Source: Calvatia gigantea
Taxonomy: Eukaryota > Basidiomycota > Agaricomycetes > Agaricales > Lycoperdaceae
Assembly: GCA_025093985.1 (NCBI GenBank)
Contig: JACAAK010000001.1
Span: forward strand, 496,001-560,000
Direction of reading: 5' to 3'
DNA: 64,000 nucleotides
Shown here: positions 57,958 through 64,000 of the stretch, in pieces
How positions within the stretch are numbered: the first letter of the stretch is position 1
Layout of the letters: every line of letters begins with the position of its first letter
Made by a program: the position numbers and the translations under genes
The notes under the pieces: model-generated
The model's input: the letters and a program-made list of their open reading frames with translations, nothing else
The model's database searches: none
What the model was told of the DNA's origin: nothing

Positions 57958-58760
57958 TGAGAAAGATGTAATCCAACCTTGGGGTGGGGACAGAACCCGG
58001 AGGCTGGCGGGCTTTTATTTAGCCCGTAAGCTTGGAAATCATACAAAATCTTAGTAAGTAACATGATAACATGAGAGTCCCTGAATCGCTTATGTCATTG
58101 CCATTGCTGGTGCCGAGGACTTGAGTGCTTGAGCTCTTCCGTCAAAAAATCAGATTGCTGGGGGTTTCCAGAAGCCCCCAAGAATACTCAGTCACGGGGT
58201 GACTTGATGTGCCTATCCGGGGGCGAAGTTGTGAACGACAACTTCAGGGGTCACCTCATGCAATTAGAATATTCCAGTGATAGGTTTATCTTCGAGCTGC
58301 GACGTATTGCCGACAGAGAGGAAAAACGAAATGATAACATAAAAGATAACAACTGGTGGCCACCGAACTCACCAGGGAGATGTGATATCCGACTAGCGTG
58401 GGCGTGCGGTTGGCGAGCTGCGATCATGCAGAAGTCTCAGTGGGACGGCACACGGCTGCATGAGGAGTGTTGTCACGTTGATACTCCTTTCTTTTCAATT
58501 CAGCAGTCAAAGGCGTACAGGCCAAAAGTGGATCGTTTCCGATTCAACATGAAAGACAGGAAATCCTCAGGCTTTAAAATGGGACACTCGGGCAGCTGTC
58601 TGTATTCAGATAGTGGCTATCAAAGGCAAATCATAGAGACAATTCCGGGGCTTCAAGCACAATCAGGATTAAGTGAAGGAGAAAGAACGAGCAGTCACAA
58701 GAGAGAAATAGAATTACAAAATACGCGGAAAGGGAGGATCAGCGAACTCCACAATGGAAC
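57958..58760. other. intergenic, unsupported ORF
   Basis: An open frame of up to 211 codons (58129-58764) runs on the plus strand and overlaps the 3' end of the next gene. Its first ATG is internal, at about 58207. It lacks domains and introns, so I do not call it as a gene. The left end should hold the reductase promoter. Confidence 0.4.
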
Positions 58761-59664
58761 CTAGTTCTCAGTGGCATCTTTGGTATCCTTGACCTTGACC
58801 TGATCTTTCTCATCAACGATGGTATAGGTCGGGGGAGGAACGGCAATGTCTTCAGCGTCACCATATTCTTCGATGACGGCGACATGAGTGTATTCATCGT
58901 CCCTCTCACCACCGCAAGTGGAGCGGTAGGTGACAACGGTTAAGACCCAGAGCATCCTCGCAAGGACACCGATACCACATCCTGTAACAAATCATGAATC
59001 ATTGATCAGCTGTTGGTCGCTTGGCGGTGTTACATTACTTACCGAGAACGAATGCGACAGCTCTTCCCTCCCAAGGCCCTAGAGCCATGAGCGCATTGTG
59101 GATGCGCATCGAGAAGGTGGTGCCCCATTCATGGAACTTGTGAGCGTGGAAGCGATGGGAGTTACCACTGTTGGCCTGACTTCCGTGAACCTCGCCAACG
59201 ACGCGCGTTCCTTGTTTGATGATCATCGGAGGGGTACCAACGAAAGGCATGATGTGGACCATTCCACCGTGGATGTGGTCCCCAGGTTTGGGGTGTCCTG
59301 ATTCGATTAAAGGAAGGCCAAGGGCGTGGCGGAATGAATTAGATATTTCTATGGCTTTATCTTTGACACGTTGGCCGCAGGGACGACGGCTACCAGTTTG
59401 TGGTTTCATGAGATTGATGTGTTGTGTGGTGGGGAGTGAGAGTTTTGCAACATGGCTATCGGCTAAGGCGTGGCCAAAGCGGAGATTCGGTGTGGCCGGC
59501 AACTCTTGGTGGCTAGTTACGACGACCACACGGAGAGGACTGGCGCCAACCTGGGCTAGAAGGTGGGATGAATTGTGAGAAGGGCTTTCGCAAAGTGATT
59601 TAGATGGGAGAAACGTACTCAAGGCAGCACCAGCCACGATAGCCGTGAGCAATTGAAATTTCAT
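58761..59664 (-). CDS. secreted / membrane-anchored protein of unknown function
   Basis: Three exons: 59664-59619, 59555-59043 and 58981-58761. The product is 259 aa. Splicing the first intron (GTACGT...TAG) gives MKFQLLTAIVAGAALTQVGA, a clean signal peptide followed by SPLRVVVVTSHQELP. The lumenal part is His-rich (GDHIHGGMVHIMPFVGTPP, HRFHAHKFHEW). A hydrophobic segment, VAFVLGCGIGVLARMLWVLT, follows, with a cytoplasmic-type acidic tail (VAVIEEYGDAEDIAVPPP). This gives a type I single-pass topology. The hydrophobic segment also contains a small-residue GCGIG patch. I believe similar proteins occur in other Agaricomycetes, but I know no function. The His-rich lumenal part could bind metal; this is speculation from composition. 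Confidence 0.78.
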
Positions 59665-61319
59665 CCGTAATGTTCTGATATCTCTGTTTCGTTTAGAGGG
59701 CTTGTGTGTTTGAGGGAGTGTAAGTTGTCAGTGGAGCCGTATTTATCGTTGGTTGAGTGTGGTTGGTAACCGGACACGATACCCTCTGACATTTCAAACT
59801 CCGCTGGCTGTGGTGGCGGAGTGCGCCGCCTTTGCGTGTACCCCAGTGTACCCACACTGACTCAGCTGAGCTCAGCTGTCACTTGAGTGACTCCATCTCT
59901 TCTTCTTGTCACTGGGCGCATCTTTACCCTTTCTCATACTGTCGCATCCAACATATCAGTGCTGCACAGCCTGAAAATTAGCGGGCAGCTTTTGGATTGC
60001 GCTCGAGTAGTACTGGTGACTCGACCCTTTAACGTTTAGCTATGTTTTCGAACGTCCTTTCTACCCGGCCCGTAATTTGGATGCAGTGCCATGCTCGGTA
60101 AGAGTGGTGCGGCGACGATAGACACGGGATTACCAACGATTAAATCACATCCTCTCGGGCGCATGAATCTGGGTTGATAAAATATATCTTTTCTGTCATT
60201 GCAGTGTTCACCAACAGCTCACCCTTCTTGTCACCTTGGGTCCCAGTGCCTTTTCTGTAGGCATTTTCCGACAACGCATACATCCAGCAGAAGTCTTGTG
60301 TCTTATTGCTGGGTTTCGGTTGACAAGCTCGTCACGCGGCTATAGGGCGTCAGCCGCTTTGGGGCTGAACTCGTTGCCGGCGCTTTGTCGTCCTGTTCAC
60401 TGGGGCCCCCTACTTCGGCATCACTCCGGGGGTTTAGCTCAGAGCTTTTCCTGGATCTTTGAGTCTGTAATGGGTTTCTCTTTTTTTGCAATATTCAAAT
60501 CAAACAGGCTCAAGTTGTCACATCTCATGTGGGGCACGTTTCCCCCTTTGCATATCCCCCGATCTCGTTGGCCCCCGGTCCTGGCAGACTTGGGCACTTC
60601 CTGCGAGCAGGTGCCATCCCTCGGACAGGTTCTGAACTGGCCCACGAAAATATTCTAGTCTGCTGGACGGGGTTAGCCGCAACCTCCTAAATGGTTCGCG
60701 TGGAGTACTCTAGCACCATTTCCTCGACGATCTCATAGACGGTGCAAGTCATTGTTTGGAGAAGACAAGTTTTGTTAGAATGACTCCGGTGAGCTAGTAC
60801 CAAGACAAAAAGTGTACTACTGCGGCATCTGCTGTTACATACCTTCTTTGGTACAGAAAGGTGCAGAATATTATTTGAATGAACTTCTTGAAAGGCTAGC
60901 TCTAAGCGTCATCGAGTACAGTCTATCTATTATAAGTACTGCCATTCCAACATAATGACCGTGTGATCCAGGAATAACTGTTTAGAGATTTGATCCGTTT
61001 GTCCTTCCGAGACTCGGCTCCTGAATTCTGAACGATCCTTGGGTGATTCGACAAATGCAACAAGTCTTGCAAAGAATTTCAGAGAATTTGTTCAGTGAAG
61101 GACGAACGCCAACTCCGCTCATGTCACTCGGGTATGTACCTATGTCAAACACGTCGGTTTGGAGCTGTTATGATCCCAAGCTATTCTCAGTATTTCACAT
61201 GCCATTCCTGGCGCTGCATGCGTCGCCTTCAATATTTCTGTTCTCTGATCCTCTTCTGCTTACTATCGAACACTCCCTGGATTTCTGCTGGCGGAAGACA
61301 TAATACAACTGCTACTACC
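59665..61319. other. intergenic, no gene supported
   Basis: Between the divergently oriented genes at 59664 (-) and 61320 (+). A 140-codon plus-strand frame (60236-60658) and an overlapping minus-strand frame have no motif or intron support. A palindrome-like run CTCAGCTGAGCTCAGCTG lies at about 59860-59878. Confidence 0.4.
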
Positions 61320-62854
61320 ATGGCGCTTCTCAACGCTGTGGGCCCAAACCCTCGTTCTTTCACTGGTAGACTTGTTGCCCTAGGCGCAGCACTTACGACC
61401 CTCATCCTCGTCTATACTTATACCGCCCCTCCTGCTTTCCAACTCGACCTCCCCACCTTTACGCGTCACAAGTCCCTATGCCCACCAGAATCATACTCCA
61501 ACGGTTCGTGGACTTACCGACCACGGTCAGATCCTGCACCCTTGACAACCAAGGATGATGCCTTGCGTTTTGCCGGGTTCACTGGATGTGCGAGTTCCAG
61601 GGAGGTCGATTGGCACTTGGCAATTGATAAACCCGAACAGTGGGATAGGTTTCCTGATGTCAGTTCTTGGGAATGGATTCCTGGCGAAACGTGTCAGGGT
61701 CTTCGGCCCCTTGATCCTGCGGTTCTCGTTCGAGAGTTGGTAGAAGGGGGAGGGTGGTTGTTAGTGGGGGGTAAGTTGAAATCCGTTTGTGGTATCCACC
61801 TTTTTTTGCTGATGGGGAAGGGAGGGTAGATTCCGTTACTGAAAATCACTTTTTTTCGCTCTCGTGTACTCTCTATCCCCATGTGATCGCGACGCCATTC
61901 TACGAGCCAGGAAAAAGCTGGGATCGTGGCTGGCCACAGAGTCTCTACCTCAATCCAAATTCTCCAGTCGTTAGCAACATCACCTTCCCTCCACACTTCA
62001 ACATCACATCAACGCCCCTCGTTACATTCCGGCGCATTGATATTCTGTTTTCGAAAGCGGAACTCAACGCGTTATATCACCTTCAACACCCCTATTTCTC
62101 ACTCAACGACACGCTATTTAGCGATGAAGCAGTTTGGACGACACCAGTCCACGACTACCTCGACCAGTTCCTCTCGCCTCCGCCAAAAGCGAATTACGGT
62201 ACCATGATCGTAAGTACCGGCGGCCATTGGACTACGACCCTCTTCTCGTATTTCCGGGACGATGGGAAAGAAGGTTCAGGATACGGCATTGATGAGCTCC
62301 TGGAATTTTTTGAATTTGCCATGCAAGGCTGGGCTGCCAAAGTGCAGACGGTATTGTCTAAGGAAGAGAGGAGGCTGGGTGTGAAGAGGGCTAGGAAGGA
62401 GAGGAAAAGGGTTGTTGTGAGGGCTTATTTACCTGGACATGAAGATTGTCGTCGTTTCCGAGAGCCGTGGAAGGAGGTGCAACCTTTTGTGTGGAATTGG
62501 TTTAATTGGGGATATATCCAGGACTTTAATGCGAGATTTGAGGTAAATTGTAATACTTCTCTCAACAGCGATTGCCTACTTATCCGATTGGATAGAACAT
62601 TCTCCGTTCTAGGGAAAAATACCCTAATGTACATTTCTTGCCTATAGACCGACCTGCACGGTTACGTCCAGATGCCGTACGTCCTCCCTCTCATTCCCTC
62701 CTCTTCATGTTTGTGACTCAAACCTCCTGTTCATCCTTGACATCAGCATGCTACTGGCGACTGTCTACATATCATGACGGGCGCTGATATACTCGAAGGC
62801 TGGACGCAGTACATCTGGCAGTTCATCAGCCGCGAGTTACCGCCCCGATATTAG
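61320..62854 (+). CDS. PMR5/Cas1p-like SGNH acyltransferase or esterase, type II membrane protein
   Basis: Four exons: 61320-61770, 61830-62542, 62596-62676 and 62747-62854. The product is 450 aa. A short N-terminus is followed by one membrane anchor (LVALGAALTTLILVYTYTAP), giving a type II Golgi/ER topology. The catalytic pieces of the PC-esterase fold are visible. The nucleophile motif is WLLVGDSVTENHFF (GDS) and spans the exon 1/2 junction. The C-terminal Asp and His are in HATGDCLHIM. FNITFP-like N-glycosylation sites and MIVSTGGHW lie between. Members of this family O-acetylate cell-wall or capsule glycans, and this protein would act on such a polysaccharide; the substrate is unknown. 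Exon 3 was placed by frame: KYPNVHFLPIDRPARLRPDA joins to HATGDCLH, whereas reading on from exon 2 does not. Confidence 0.85.
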
Positions 62855-64000
62855 AAATCCGGGACCAAATCGCAATTATCCTCTTCTTGCTTTACTTACT
62901 TACTGGAATACCTTATACCCTCCTTGGCAGTGACATGACTTGGTCCTTGTAGTATATAATGTTCTTGGGTCTTAGCTTGTTCTATTTACTCGGATACCTC
63001 AAATATTTACAGAGAGTATCTTACGTGAGGTTCTAGAGTCCATTGCTAATTCTTTAGGTTTGATAAAAACACAATATCTATTATTGTTGGTTTACGGCCA
63101 GAGCAGTCGTGTTGTCCGGATGTTCCTATCCAAACTTGATTGTCTGCGTGATCAGAAGCCGGCTTCCGACAGCCCGCACACGGACACCGCGCCCCCAATA
63201 TGTCTCCGCGTTAACATAGGTTGGCGGAAGCTCCCCACTTCTGATCGGAGGTTGAGGCGCAGATAGCCCGCAATCGATACGGACGAACCGGGCGATAGAA
63301 TGTCATGGATTGGTTAGTTCCAAGTAGCTTTCTTAGTGTCACTGACGAAGGTGGCGCTATGTAGTAATATTAGTTTCATGAAATGGGAGATTAGAACGGT
63401 ATGGAGGGGGAGCAGGGGCAGGAAGTTCTCGTATGAGAATTACAGAGGTGCAAGACTTTAACTCCGTACCGTTGGTGGATCAAGTTGAGATTGATCCAAC
63501 GGGACCTCTTATGCGGGCAGAATGCGGCGACAAAGTGAGGCGGATGACCGATGTTAACGACCTTAACGTTTAACACTTGATCGTGAGCCAGCCAACAGCC
63601 GTTCTGTCCAGTTGCCTAATATAGATGTTTGCACGACACCAAGTGTTGGCATGCATGTATGAACCTCCTATGGTGCTCCTCGCCGCCATCCTCATTGCTT
63701 CGAAGACCGAGTGGCGAAGACGGCTGTGACAAACTCTAATGCATCAGTGGTTCGTCTTCGCTCGGTTTATGAGACATTGGTGATGGAACCACTGGTTAGC
63801 TCGAGTACAAGCGCGCGGAATCAAATTGAAGTATGCTAGTGAAGCATGGAAGCGAAGAACCATCACAAGGCGTTTCTTGTACTGGAGCCCACGTTTACGA
63901 GGGGGGAAATTGAACCGATTACGAACCACGAGGTTCCTACTCCGAAATCAACGTTCAACGAGGAAATGCGTTTTGGTGCACCGTATGGCTAAGATGTGAG
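62855..64000. other. right edge, no gene recognised
   Basis: The first ~200 bases are the 3' flank of the acyltransferase gene. The rest has only short frames on both strands without motifs. A gene whose exons lie mostly beyond the window cannot be excluded. Confidence 0.4.

Noticed and set aside
58129..58764. 211-codon plus-strand open frame
   Set aside because: Begins without ATG, runs into the 3' end of the gene on the other strand, and has no motif or intron.
60236..60658. 140-codon open frame upstream of the acyltransferase gene
   Set aside because: Overlapping minus-strand frames are equally open, and there is no recognisable protein feature.
1..64000. CRISPR array, ribosomal RNA, complete transposase or reverse transcriptase
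   Set aside because: No regularly spaced short repeats, no rRNA-like sequence and no DDE or RT motif was noticed in any frame. A systematic tRNA scan was not possible by eye.

Overview
The window looks like a chromosome segment from a mushroom-forming basidiomycete (Agaricomycetes). The genes are cut by many introns of about 45-65 nt with GTRNGT donors and CTRAY-like branch points. The recognisable families (DUF4246, NACHT proteins without C-terminal repeats, F-box-like proteins with a 'W-IE-IYR' motif, small TKL-like kinases) are typical of that group. No species can be named from the sequence alone.

The layout has three parts. (1) 0-26 kb is an accessory region full of duplicated and broken genes. 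It holds four paralogous small-protein genes (about 90 aa each) that share one promoter design. It also holds a DUF4246 gene split by a nested insertion, two kinase-like genes, degenerate copies of the gene at 5.7 kb, and three diverged copies of one long segment. At least three insertions here are flanked by 92-127 bp perfect direct repeats. For the clearest one, an uninterrupted version of the site is visible elsewhere in the window. (2) 26-42.9 kb is mostly intact. It carries cytosolic lysyl-tRNA synthetase, an F-box-like protein, a MIOS/Sea4-type GATOR2 subunit (with an apparent 1-nt deletion), two tandem NACHT proteins with identical splicing, and a kinase-like gene convergent with the second. 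(3) 42.9-64 kb is mixed. 45.3-49.8 kb is a decayed copy of the lysyl-tRNA synthetase and MIOS loci with the middle deleted. A fourth kinase-like gene follows, then a gene-poor stretch, an aldo/keto reductase, a secreted membrane-anchored protein of unknown function, and a PMR5/Cas1p-like SGNH acyltransferase or esterase.

Housekeeping functions (tRNA charging, TORC1 amino-acid signalling through GATOR2) therefore sit beside a fast-evolving region of NACHT proteins, predicted pseudokinases and small paralogous proteins. All four kinase-like copies lack the catalytic-loop aspartate. Two of the strongest signals for follow-up are insertions with unusually long flanking duplications that move gene fragments, and the NACHT plus pseudokinase neighbourhood. 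A third is a 51-nt tandem copy at 35.1 kb that lacks exactly an intron-like 50 nt.

Limits: all calls come from reading the sequence. Exon borders were inferred by hand from splice motifs and frame continuity, and may be off by a few bases where no total-length check was possible.
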